A DNA stretch of 64,000 nucleotides. Origin: Inquilinus limosus DSM 16000 (GTDB taxonomy: Bacteria; Pseudomonadota; Alphaproteobacteria; DSM-16000; Inquilinaceae). The DNA is taken from positions 1 through 64,000 of the forward strand of contig NZ_AUHM01000031.1 of the NCBI RefSeq assembly GCF_000423185.1. The letters run 5' to 3'. The notes beneath the pieces were generated by a model. The model saw only the letters and a list, made by a program, of their open reading frames with translations. It did not search any database and was not told the DNA's origin. Position 1 is the stretch's first letter. Each line of letters opens with the position of its first letter. This document shows positions 23,718 to 31,622 of this stretch, in pieces. The position numbers and the translations under genes were made by a program.

Positions 23718-26060
23718 TTACGGTTGCGGCACCAGCGCGATCCGCTGCTCCGCCGCCGCCTCCACTGCCGCGCGGCTGTAGAGCATTGGCACCTGCTCGC
23801 CGCGGGCCCAGAGCGGGGCGAGGTCGCGGTAATGCGGAGAGCGCGGGTCGCCGGACTGGCCGGGGGTGTTGATGCAGGTGCTGCGGTCCCAGTCGCCGAC
23901 ATCCATGACGATGCGGACCGAGGCGCCGGTGATCACCCGGAAATCGTCCGGGCGGTAGCCGGCATACATGACGGTGGTGCTGCTGCCGCCCTTGGGCAGC
24001 GGGCCGACATCGAAGTCGCCGCGGCGCTCGGGTGCCGCCGCGCTGGCCGGATGCTCGAAATAGCCGTGATGCAGGTCGCCCCAGCGCCGGGATGCGGGAT
24101 CTTCGCCGAGCCGGCGTGTCGCATCCCGAACGGCTTCCGCGAGCGTCTCCAGCAACAGCGCGTCCCGGGCCGCGGCGGGATCGGCGCCGAAGCGGGCGTC
24201 CGGCGCCTCCAGCGCCGCCAGGATGCCGGCGACGTCGCCCGGCGCCAGCAGCCGCCGGATCGCCGGGTCGGGCACCAGCCGGGCGAACAGCCCCGGTTTC
24301 AGGTGCTTCGTCCACCATAGCTCGAACAGCGCCGCGGCGGCCGAGCCGGCGTCGAGCCGGGCGTCCCAGCCGCGCAGCAGGCCCAGCCCGCGCGCGGCGT
24401 CCGCGTCGCGCGTTTCGATCGGGGCCAGAAGGCGCTGCATCCGCCGCGCCGGCACCGACGCCGTGTCGGCCTGCAGCGCCTGGGACTGGGCCACGGTGTG
24501 GCGATCCTGCCCGGCCAGCACCTCGCGGATCCGCACGGCCCGGCTGTCCTCCAGCCATTCGAAGCCGACCGGCCGCTCGTCATGCGGCCAGTCCGGCGGC
24601 AGGTTCATCTCGTTGGCGGTGGCGACGAAGCCCTCCGGCGGATTGGCCCGCAGCGGCATCAGCGCCGGGTCCATCATGCCGTCCCATTCATGGCTGCCGT
24701 CGCCGGGCACCGGCGCCAGGCCCCGCCAGTTCGGCCGCTGCGGCACATGGCCCGCCGGCAGCCAGGCGATGGTGCCGGCGGTGTCGGCATAGACCTGGTT
24801 CACCGAAGGCGCGCCCCAGCGCCGCATCGCCGCGCGGAACTCGTCGAGGCTGCGGCTGCGCATGCCGGACAGGCTGGCGAGATAGGCGGCCGAGCCGGGC
24901 TCGAACCAGACCGAGCGGATCGCCACGGCGCTGCGCCGCGCCGGGTCGGCATGGACTACAGGGCCGTGCCGGGTGAAGCGCAGGGTCCGCACCTGCTCCG
25001 GCGCGCCCTTGACCGCGAAGCGTTCCTCGACCCGCCGCATCCGCTCCCAGCCTTCGCCGTAGCGATAGGACTCCGGATCATCCGGCCGGGTCTCGTAGAG
25101 ATACACATCCTCCTGGTCGGCGCCGAAAATGGTCAGGCTGAAGGCGGCGGTGCCGTTGTGGCCCATCATGATGCCGGGCACGCAGGGCTCGCCGGCGCCG
25201 ATCGCGTCGAAGCCGGGCGCGGTCAGATGGACCAGGTAGCGCAGCGACGGCACGGCATGGGTGCGGTGCGGGTCGGTGGCCAGGATCGGCCGGCCGGTCG
25301 CGGTGCGGCTGCCATGCACCGCCCAGTTGTTCGATCCCTCCAGCTCCTGGGCCCGCAGCACCTCGCCGAGATCGGTGACCTCGCGCCACAGAGGCGCCTC
25401 CTCCAGCGTCGCGGCCAGGCGCTCCGTCGGGAAGGTCACCGGTGCCATGGCCAGGCGGAACAGCTGCAGCGCGTCCGGCGGCACCGCCTCGGGATCGAAG
25501 CCCGGCACCGGCGCGACCTCGACCGGCGGCTCGACCGCCTTGCGCAGCCGGTCGGTCGCGGCGTCGGCCCCGGCCAGGACATGGGCCCGCGCCAGCTCCG
25601 ACAGCGCGTTGCGGGTCAGGCCGTGGCTGCGGATGCGCACCACGTCCTCCGGCTTCCACCGCGCCGGCTTGGTGCCGAACAGCCGGAACTCCTCCGGCAG
25701 CCGCTGCGGCTCGCGCTCGGTCAGCTCGACATAGGCGTTGATGCCGGCGGTGAAGCGAGTGCAGATCGCCTCCGCATCCTCGGCGTAGGCTGCCCATTCC
25801 GCCGCCATGTCGCCGCGGTACAGGAAGTGCCGGCTGGCGATGTCCTGGGCCAGATAGCCGGCGCCGAAATCGGCGGCCAGCAGGCCCAGGCCGCGCTTGC
25901 GCCACAGGTCGATCTGCCACAGCCGGTCGCGGGCGGCGTTGAAGCCCTGCAGGAAGAACAGGTCGTCCAGGCTGGCCGCGGTCAGATGCGGGATGCCCCA
26001 GCGGTCGATCAGGATCTCGGCCGGGGCGGTCAGGCCCGGAACGGCGATGGTGTCGGTCAT
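23718..26060 (-). CDS. Penicillin-acylase-family (Ntn) amidohydrolase, no signal peptide
   Basis: 780 residues from ATG 26060 (MTDTIAVPG). It has the family order: small alpha part with DRWGIPHLTAASLDDLFFLQGFNAARDRLWQIDLWRKRGLG, then the beta-chain N terminus at S243 in LEGSNNWAVHGSRTATGRPILATDPH, where autocatalytic cleavage would expose the nucleophilic Ser. Later blocks MMGHNGTAAFSLTIFGADQEDVY and TANEMNLP are also typical. Characterised relatives (penicillin G acylase, AHL acylases) are periplasmic; this one lacks a signal peptide and so probably acts on a cytoplasmic amide. It starts 46 bp after the OYE-type reductase and is likely co-transcribed with it. Substrate unknown. Confidence 0.9.
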   Translation of the reverse strand: MTDTIAVPGLTAPAEILIDRWGIPHLTAASLDDLFFLQGFNAARDRLWQIDLWRKRGLGLLAADFGAGYLAQDIASRHFLYRGDMAAEWAAYAEDAEAICTRFTAGINAYVELTEREPQRLPEEFRLFGTKPARWKPEDVVRIRSHGLTRNALSELARAHVLAGADAATDRLRKAVEPPVEVAPVPGFDPEAVPPDALQLFRLAMAPVTFPTERLAATLEEAPLWREVTDLGEVLRAQELEGSNNWAVHGSRTATGRPILATDPHRTHAVPSLRYLVHLTAPGFDAIGAGEPCVPGIMMGHNGTAAFSLTIFGADQEDVYLYETRPDDPESYRYGEGWERMRRVEERFAVKGAPEQVRTLRFTRHGPVVHADPARRSAVAIRSVWFEPGSAAYLASLSGMRSRSLDEFRAAMRRWGAPSVNQVYADTAGTIAWLPAGHVPQRPNWRGLAPVPGDGSHEWDGMMDPALMPLRANPPEGFVATANEMNLPPDWPHDERPVGFEWLEDSRAVRIREVLAGQDRHTVAQSQALQADTASVPARRMQRLLAPIETRDADAARGLGLLRGWDARLDAGSAAAALFELWWTKHLKPGLFARLVPDPAIRRLLAPGDVAGILAALEAPDARFGADPAAARDALLLETLAEAVRDATRRLGEDPASRRWGDLHHGYFEHPASAAAPERRGDFDVGPLPKGGSSTTVMYAGYRPDDFRVITGASVRIVMDVGDWDRSTCINTPGQSGDPRSPHYRDLAPLWARGEQVPMLYSRAAVEAAAEQRIALVPQP

Positions 26061-26106
26061 TCGTTCCGGGCTCCCTCTCTCGCTTCTCTTCTCTGTTCCG
26101 CGGAGC

Positions 26107-27219
26107 TTATTCCGCGGCGTCCAGCAGCTTGCGGCCGGGCCAGGTCCTGGCGCCGGCCCGGGCATATTGCGGCGGCAGGGTCAGCTCGGCGCCCAGCGCC
26201 TCGGCCGCATGCCAGCCCCAGCGCGGGTCGTCCAGCACGGCGCGGGCCAGCGCCACCTGGTCGGCATCGCCGCGGGCGACGATGTCCTCCGCCTGGTGCG
26301 GGTCGACGATCAGCCCGACGGCGCGGGTGACGAGGCCGCTCTTCTGCTTGATCTCGCGGGCCAGCGGCACCTGATAGCCGGCGCTGACAGGGACGCGCGC
26401 ATGCGCCGCGTTGCCGCCGGAGCTGGCGCAGATGAAGTCGAAGCCGAGCGCCTTCAGCTCGGATGCCAGAACCGCGGCCTCCTCGACGCCGAACCCGCCT
26501 TCGACCCATTCCGAGGCGCTGACGCGGACGCCCAGCGCGACGCCGGCGGGCACCACGTCGCGCACGGCCTTCGCCACGGCCAGCGGGAAGGCGCGCCGCC
26601 GCCCGGCGTCGCCGCCCCAGCGGTCGTCGCGCCGGTTCGACAGCGGCGACAGGAAGCTGTGCAGCAGATAACCATGGGCCATGTGCAGCTCGATGGCGTC
26701 GAAGCCCAGCCGCACGGCGCGTTCGCTAGCTGCGACGAAAGCGGTCTTCACCCGCTCCAGCCCGGCCTCGTCCAGGGCCTCCGGCGTGTGCCAGCCGGAA
26801 TCGAAGGGCAGGGCGGAGGGGCCGACGGTCGGCCAGGGATCCTGGTCGGGTGCCAGGGCGCGGCCGCCCTCCCAGGGCCGCTGGGCCGAGGCCTTGCGGC
26901 CGGCATGGGCCAGCTGGATGCCGAAGCGGGTGCCGGGCAGGGCGACAGCGCGGGCGGCGGCAAGGGCCCGGGCGATCGACCGCTCATTGGCGTCGGAATA
27001 GAGGCCCAGGCAGCCATGGGTGATGCGGCCGCGGCGCTCGACGCCGGTGGCCTCCACCACCACCAGCGCGGCGCCGGACATGGCGAGGGTCATCCAGTGC
27101 TGCAGGTGCCAGTCGGTGGCGCTGCCGTCATCGGCGGAATACTGGCACATCGGCGCCACCACGATCCGGTTGGGCAGCGTGATCGGGCCGAGGGCGAGCG
27201 GGGAGAAGAGAGCGGACAT
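26107..27219 (-). CDS. NADH:flavin oxidoreductase, Old Yellow Enzyme (YqjM/NamA type)
   Basis: 370 residues, an FMN-dependent TIM-barrel ene-reductase that reduces C=C bonds conjugated to carbonyl or nitro groups. The YqjM subclass is marked by APMCQYSA (C25 modulates the flavin, Y27), QLAHAGRKAS, and ELHMAHGYLLHSFLSPLSNRRDDRWGG, with the histidine pair that orients the substrate. Followed closely by the acylase gene. It might reduce an unsaturated intermediate of a neighbouring pathway, but nothing in the sequence shows which. Confidence 0.93.
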   Translation of the reverse strand: MSALFSPLALGPITLPNRIVVAPMCQYSADDGSATDWHLQHWMTLAMSGAALVVVEATGVERRGRITHGCLGLYSDANERSIARALAAARAVALPGTRFGIQLAHAGRKASAQRPWEGGRALAPDQDPWPTVGPSALPFDSGWHTPEALDEAGLERVKTAFVAASERAVRLGFDAIELHMAHGYLLHSFLSPLSNRRDDRWGGDAGRRRAFPLAVAKAVRDVVPAGVALGVRVSASEWVEGGFGVEEAAVLASELKALGFDFICASSGGNAAHARVPVSAGYQVPLAREIKQKSGLVTRAVGLIVDPHQAEDIVARGDADQVALARAVLDDPRWGWHAAEALGAELTLPPQYARAGARTWPGRKLLDAAE

Positions 27220-27372
27220 GGGCGATCGCTCGATCGGTTACGGGGCGTGAACGTCGACGGCGTGGGACCGGATGTTATGTCAGATCTTTCGATCCGCACC
27301 AGCCATCGGCGCAGGGCAGATCTGATCGGATGCGATGCGGCCTTTGTTCCCGCTCTGGACATCAACCTTCTC

Positions 27373-27460
27373 GTCATGGTGAGGCGCGGAGCGCCGTGGC
27401 CATCCAGGGGCCGGTGCGAGCGGCCCTGGATGGCCACGCCCCTGCGGGGCTCGCCATGAC
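27373..27460. repeat. Intergenic palindromic repeat, family C copy 2
   Basis: GTCATGGTGAG to CTCGCCATGAC with inner arms GTGGCCATCCAGG and CCTGGATGGCCACG. It lies in the 266 bp space (27220-27485) between the OYE promoter and the tetR stop; nothing else is recognised there apart from the presumed OYE promoter. Confidence 0.85.
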
Positions 27461-27485
27461 GGAGTCTGGTTTTGACCGCCAGGTG

Positions 27486-28175
27486 TCAGTTCGGCCTCGC
27501 CCGCTGCGCCAGGGCAGGCGGCGGGGCGGTCGGGCCGAAGGCGCGCAGGAAGGTGCGAACGGCGCCGGCCACGCCGGCGTCGATCTCCGCCTCCGTCGGC
27601 CTGGTGCCGAGCATGTGGGAGATGTGGAAATCGGCGTTGATCAGGGCCAGGAACTGGCGCGCGGCCAGGTCCGGGTCCTCGATCCGCAGAGTGCCGGCAT
27701 GGGCCAGCCTGGCGAAGCGCGCGGCGATGGCGGCCCAGGCGGTGCCGGGTCCGTGCTCCCGCCAGGCGGCGAACAGCGCCGGGTAGCGCTCGCCCTCCGC
27801 CTGGATCAGCTTGCGCAGCGCCGCGCCTTCGCGGTTGCACAGGCAGTTGCGCACCAGCCGCCCGGCGAAGGCGGCCAGCTCCGCCTCCAGATCCTGCGGA
27901 TGATCGGGGAAGGTGGCGAGGGTGGCGAACAGACCGGCATTGCAGCGCTCGGTCATCTCCCGCACCACGGCGACGAACAGCGCCTCCTTGTCGCCGTGAT
28001 GATTGTAGACGGTCTGGCGCGACACGCCGGCTTCCGCCGCGATCAGGTCGATGCTGGCGCCGGCGAAACCGTCGCGGCAGAACACGGCCGTGGCCGCATC
28101 CAGCACCGAGGCGTGCTTGGCCGCCTGGCCGCGCCGGGGCGGCAGCGGCCGCCCGATCTCCTCCAACTCCCGCAT
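27486..28175 (-). CDS. TetR-family regulator of the divergent efflux pump
   Basis: About 229 residues. N-terminal TetR helix-turn-helix (VLDAATAVFCRDGFAGASIDLIAAEAGVSRQTVYNHHGDKEALF) with a helical ligand-binding C-terminal domain ending in a Pro-rich tail. The frame extends to 28283, but ATG 28175 (MRELEEIGR) leaves the operator in the promoter. It diverges from a Bcr/CflA-type exporter, and a perfect palindrome lies between the two starts, so it most likely represses both until a drug-like ligand binds. Confidence 0.9.
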   Translation of the reverse strand: MRELEEIGRPLPPRRGQAAKHASVLDAATAVFCRDGFAGASIDLIAAEAGVSRQTVYNHHGDKEALFVAVVREMTERCNAGLFATLATFPDHPQDLEAELAAFAGRLVRNCLCNREGAALRKLIQAEGERYPALFAAWREHGPGTAWAAIAARFARLAHAGTLRIEDPDLAARQFLALINADFHISHMLGTRPTEAEIDAGVAGAVRTFLRAFGPTAPPPALAQRARPN

Positions 28176-28201
28176 GCCGCCACCATAAGGAGGCTTGACG
28201 A

Positions 28202-28221
28202 TTTGGACAATACTGTCCAAA
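28202..28221. promoter_or_regulatory. TetR operator, perfect palindrome
   Basis: TTTGGACA-ATAC-TGTCCAAA, perfect 8 bp arms, 27 bp from the tetR start and 77 bp from the exporter start. A further TTGGACAG half-site follows at 28226-28232. This is a classical layout for a TetR regulator repressing a divergent pair. Confidence 0.8.
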
Positions 28222-28297
28222 GTTTTGGACAGAGAGTCGCGGCGATCCTCCGGAAAGGCGGCGCGCGCCTCCGTCATCGCCATTCCGGAAAGCCGCC

Positions 28298-29500
28298 ATG
28301 TCCTCGTCGCTGCTGCGCTATGCGATCGTGCTCGGCCTGCTCACCGCCATGGGGCCGTTCGCGATCGACATGTACCTGCCGGCCCTGCCCGAGATCGGCC
28401 GCAGCCTCGGGGCCGGCACCGAGGCGGTGCAGGCCAGCCTGATGGCCTTCTTCGTCTCGCTCGGCGTCGGCCAGCTGGTCTTCGGGCCGCTCTCCGACAT
28501 GTTCGGGCGCAAGCTGCCGCTCTATCTCGGCCTCGGCGTGTTCCTGGCCGGCAGCATCGGCTGCGTCTTCGCGCCGGACATCGAGACGCTGATCGCCTTC
28601 CGCTTCGTGCAGGGGCTCGGCGCCTGCGCCGGCATGGTGATCCCGCGCGCCGTGGTGCGCGACCTGCACACCGGGACCGAGGCGGCGCGGCTGATGTCGC
28701 TGCTGATGCTGGTGTTCAGCGTCTCGCCGATCCTGGCGCCGCTGGCCGGCAGCTTCGTGATCGAGGCGGCGGGCTGGCGCGGCGTGTTCTGGGTGGTCAC
28801 GGTCCTCGCCCTGCTCGGCATCCTGCTGCTGGCGCTGTTCCTCGCCGAGACGCGGCCGCGGCATCACCGGGTGGACAGCAGCATCCTTGGCGCGCTGCGG
28901 GGCTACCGGTCGCTGCTGACCGACTGGCGCTTCCTCGGCCTCACCTTCATCGGCGCCTTCGGCATCGCCAGCTTCTTCGCCTATCTCGCCAACTCCTCCT
29001 TCGTGCTGATCGAGCATTACGGCCTGTCGCCGCGGCTCTACAGCGTGTTCTTCTCGATCAACGCCGTGTCCTTCATCGGCGTGTCGCAGAGCACGGCCTG
29101 GCTGGCCTCGCGCTTCGGCCTGGGCCGGATCGTGCGGGTCGCGGTCACCGGCTACGCCGCCGCGATGGTGCTGCTGCTGGCCGTCACCTTGGCCGGGGTC
29201 GACCGGCTGGACGTGCTGGCCGGGCTGCTGTTCGTCGGCTACGGCTTTCTCGGCCTCGTCATCCCCACCACTTCGGTGCTGGCGCTGGAGGAGCATGGCA
29301 AGATCGCCGGCACCGCCTCGGCCCTGATGGGCACGCTGCAATTCGTCACCGGCGCCGTGGTGATCGCGGTGATCGGCCCGTTCTTCGACGGCACCGCGCT
29401 GCCGATGGTGGCGGGCATCACCACCTGCGCCGTCATCGCCTTCGTCCTGGCCCAGGCGACCCTGGGCCGCCGGCGGCCGGTCGAGGTGCCGGCGGAATAG
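28298..29500 (+). CDS. Bcr/CflA-type MFS drug:H+ antiporter
   Basis: A 400-residue inner-membrane protein with 12 predicted helices. DMYLPALPEIGRSL near residue 17 is the TM1 motif of the DHA1 Bcr/CflA group (charged residue plus YLPALP). PLSDMFGRKLPLYLGLGVF is motif A and RFVQGLGACAGMVIPRAVVRDL includes motif B. It exports hydrophobic drugs or metabolites in exchange for protons. Regulated, by layout, by the divergent TetR. Confidence 0.92.
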   Translation: MSSSLLRYAIVLGLLTAMGPFAIDMYLPALPEIGRSLGAGTEAVQASLMAFFVSLGVGQLVFGPLSDMFGRKLPLYLGLGVFLAGSIGCVFAPDIETLIAFRFVQGLGACAGMVIPRAVVRDLHTGTEAARLMSLLMLVFSVSPILAPLAGSFVIEAAGWRGVFWVVTVLALLGILLLALFLAETRPRHHRVDSSILGALRGYRSLLTDWRFLGLTFIGAFGIASFFAYLANSSFVLIEHYGLSPRLYSVFFSINAVSFIGVSQSTAWLASRFGLGRIVRVAVTGYAAAMVLLLAVTLAGVDRLDVLAGLLFVGYGFLGLVIPTTSVLALEEHGKIAGTASALMGTLQFVTGAVVIAVIGPFFDGTALPMVAGITTCAVIAFVLAQATLGRRRPVEVPAE

Positions 29501-29568
29501 CTGCCGCCGTCTGCATTTTCCTACCGCCTCCTTGAAACGGGCGGCGAACGAAACCAGATCATTATAGA

Positions 29569-29588
29569 CTTCGTGCAGTCGCACGAAG
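29569..29588. promoter_or_regulatory. Inverted repeat upstream of the SPW-repeat gene
   Basis: CTTCGTGC-AGTC-GCACGAAG, perfect 8 bp arms, 39 bp before the SPW start. No U-run follows, so it is more likely an operator or 5'-leader hairpin than a terminator for the MFS gene. Confidence 0.4.
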
Positions 29589-29627
29589 CGTTGTGGCTCG
29601 GTTGATCTTCATTCGTGGAGGTTGGTC

Positions 29628-29990
29628 ATGGCTGCTGCAACGACGGAAGACAGGAAGCCGCAGGACTGGGCCAATCTGGTCTTGGCGGTCGTCCTGTTCA
29701 TCTCTCCCTGGGTGATCGGCTTCGTGGGCGAGACCGTGCCCGCGTGGAACGCCTGGATCATCGCGGTGGCGCTCGGCATCATCGCGATCGCGGCGCTCTC
29801 GGCCTTCGCCGAATGGGAGGAATGGGTGAACCTGGTCCTCGGCGTCTGGCTGATCATCGCCCCCTGGGCGCTCGGCTTCGCTGCCAGCATGAACGCCATG
29901 TGGACCCATGTGGTCCTCGGCGTGCTGACGGTGGCCATGTCGGCCTGGGCGCTGTGGGACTGGCGTCACACTCCGCACGCCCACGCCTAG
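29628..29990 (+). CDS. SPW-repeat membrane protein
   Basis: About 120 residues with two SPW-type repeats: WANLVLAVVLFISPWVIGF and WVNLVLGVWLIIAPWALGF, each pairing a W-x-N start with a PW turn in a membrane helix pair, so four transmembrane segments in all. PF03779 proteins of this kind are common in alphaproteobacteria; no molecular function is known. ATG 29628 is chosen over 29622 because GGAGG lies 6 nt upstream. Single gene between an inverted repeat and a terminator. Confidence 0.9.
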   Translation: MAAATTEDRKPQDWANLVLAVVLFISPWVIGFVGETVPAWNAWIIAVALGIIAIAALSAFAEWEEWVNLVLGVWLIIAPWALGFAASMNAMWTHVVLGVLTVAMSAWALWDWRHTPHAHA

Positions 29991-30013
29991 GCGTTGGGCA
30001 TACGGCCTGGTGA

Positions 30014-30047
30014 GGCCCGCCGCCGTAAGGCGACGGGCCCTTTTCGT
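30014..30047 (+). terminator. Rho-independent terminator after the SPW-repeat gene
   Basis: Stem GGCCCGCCGCC with its near-complement GGCGACGGGCC (loop GTAA, one G-T pair) followed by TTTTCGTTT. It lies 24 bp after the stop codon. Confidence 0.85.
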
Positions 30048-30055
30048 TTCAGAGT

Positions 30056-30796
30056 TCAGGCGTTGACGCCGCCATCGACGGCGATCGACGCGCCGGTCAC
30101 CCAGCGGCCGCCCTCGCCGGCCAGATGGGCGGCCATGGCGGCGATGTCCGCGGCCTCGCCGTAATGGCCGAGCGCGATGTGCTGGCGCTGCCCCTCCGCG
30201 CCCGGCCCGTCCGCCGGGTTCATGTCGGTGTCGGTCGGGCCGGGATGGATGATGTTGGCGGTGATGCCGCGCGGGCCGAGATCGCGCGCCAGGCCGCGGG
30301 TCAGGCCGGTCAGCGCCGCCTTGGTCATGACGTAGAGGGTTATGTTCGGCCCGCCGGCATAATCGGCGAGGCAGGAGCCGATCGAGATGATCCGCCCGCC
30401 GCGGCCCATGTGCCGGGCCGCCGCCTGCGCCGCCAGGAAGCTGGAGCGGACATGGATCGCCAGCACGCGGTCCAGCTCTTCCTCGCCGACCTCCTCGATC
30501 GGGCCGTAGGGAAAGACCCCGGCATTATTGACCAGGATGTCGATCCGGCCCAGCTCGGCCACGGTCCGCTCCACCGCCGCCTGTGCGGCCTTGCCGTCGG
30601 TGGCGTCGGCGGCGACCGCCAGGCCGCGCCGGCCCGCCGCCTCGATCCGCCCGACCACGTCCCGCGCCTTGTCGGGCGAGGCGGCATAGGTCAGCGCCAC
30701 ATCGGCGCCGTCCCGTGCCAGCCGCTCCGCGATCGCGGCGCCGATGCCGCGGCTGCCGCCGGTGACCAGCGCGACCTTTCCGGACAGTCCGGACAT
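30056..30796 (-). CDS. Short-chain dehydrogenase/reductase (FabG-like)
   Basis: A 246-residue classical SDR with cofactor site TGGSRGIG, NNAG, active Ser in IISIGSC and Y-x3-K in LYVMTKAAL, followed by PGPTDTDMNP and the C-terminal SIAVDGGVNA. ATG 30796 has GGAGGG 4 nt upstream; ATG 30808 is possible. It diverges from a TetR regulator with matching repeats in the intergenic region, the usual arrangement for a TetR-controlled SDR of electrophile or quinone stress. Substrate unknown. Confidence 0.88.
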   Translation of the reverse strand: MSGLSGKVALVTGGSRGIGAAIAERLARDGADVALTYAASPDKARDVVGRIEAAGRRGLAVAADATDGKAAQAAVERTVAELGRIDILVNNAGVFPYGPIEEVGEEELDRVLAIHVRSSFLAAQAAARHMGRGGRIISIGSCLADYAGGPNITLYVMTKAALTGLTRGLARDLGPRGITANIIHPGPTDTDMNPADGPGAEGQRQHIALGHYGEAADIAAMAAHLAGEGGRWVTGASIAVDGGVNA

Positions 30797-30811
30797 GGGT
30801 CCCTCCATTTC

Positions 30812-30892
30812 TGTGTTGATCGATACATAAATCCGTATCGAGCTTGCCGGCCGCTGTCCAGTGAATTATGTGTTGACTGATACAGAAAGGAG
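30812..30892. promoter_or_regulatory. Divergent promoter with paired TGTTGA-GATACA repeats
   Basis: TGTGTTGATCGATACATAAA (30812-30831) and TGTGTTGACTGATACAGAAA (30872-30891) are direct repeats 60 bp apart. The first overlaps an inverted repeat CGATAC-8 nt-GTATCG (30821-30840). The pair lies between the SDR and the TetR start codons and is the likely site of TetR autoregulation. Confidence 0.6.
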
Positions 30893-30897
30893 CCGCC

Positions 30898-31518
30898 ATG
30901 GCCGAACGGGGCCGCCCCCGCAGCTTCGACCGCGCCGCCGCCCTGCGCCGGGCGATGGAGGTGTTCTGGGCGCGCGGCTATGACGGCGCGTCGATGAGCG
31001 ACCTGACCGCCGCCATGGGCATCAACTCGCCCAGCCTCTACGCCGCCTTCGGCTGCAAGGAGGCGCTGTTCCGCGAGGCGCTGGAGCTTTATGCGGCGGG
31101 CGAGGGGGGCACCGCATCCCGGACCCTGCAGGAGGCGCCGACGGCGCGGGCGGGGGTCGAGGCGATGCTGCGCGAGCACGCCGTCGCCTATACCGTGCCG
31201 GGCCAGCCGCCCGGCTGCATGATCGTGCTGGCTTCGGCCGTCGGCGTTCCGGCCAGCCCGGAGATCCGCGACTATCTGTTGGATGCCGGGCGCCAGTCCG
31301 TGGTGCGGCTCAAGGCGCGGTTGGACCGCGGCGTGGCCGAGGGCGACGTGCCGGAAAGAACCGACACCGCGGCGGTCGCCGCCTATTACGTCACCGTGCT
31401 GAACGGGCTGTCCATCCAGGCCCGCAACGGCGCCGACTGCGCCGCGCTGCAGGCGGTCGTCGATTGCGCCATGGCCGGCTGGGACGCGCTGGTGGCGCCG
31501 CAGCAAAGAGCCGGTTGA
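30898..31518 (+). CDS. TetR-family regulator divergent from SDR
   Basis: 206 residues. The N terminus GRPRSFDRAAALRRAMEVFWARGYDGASMSDLTAAMGINSPSLYAAFGCKEALF is the AcrR/ComR subgroup DNA-binding domain (helix 3 SPSLYAAFG). The C-terminal domain has the GCMIVLASAVG motif of TetR_C_33-like members. It starts just after a GATACAGAAAGGAG box with a good ribosome-binding site. Probably represses the divergent SDR and itself. Confidence 0.92.
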   Translation: MAERGRPRSFDRAAALRRAMEVFWARGYDGASMSDLTAAMGINSPSLYAAFGCKEALFREALELYAAGEGGTASRTLQEAPTARAGVEAMLREHAVAYTVPGQPPGCMIVLASAVGVPASPEIRDYLLDAGRQSVVRLKARLDRGVAEGDVPERTDTAAVAAYYVTVLNGLSIQARNGADCAALQAVVDCAMAGWDALVAPQQRAG

Positions 31519-31574
31519 CAGGGCAACGGCGCGGCCTCGACAGTTCGCCGTCGAATTTCCGGACAGGGGCTGGC

Positions 31575-31622
31575 ATGGGGCAGGGCAGGGTGAACGGATT
31601 CGTGCCGGCGATCGGGCCGTGA
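31575..31622 (+). other. Possible 15-codon leader ORF coupled to the peptide importer
   Basis: ATG 31575 opens [15 protein letters not shown] and stops at 31620-31622, so its TGA overlaps the GTG start (31619) of the ABC ATPase gene. The ATPase start itself has little Shine-Dalgarno sequence, so translation by re-initiation from this short frame is conceivable. It may also be chance. Confidence 0.25.
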
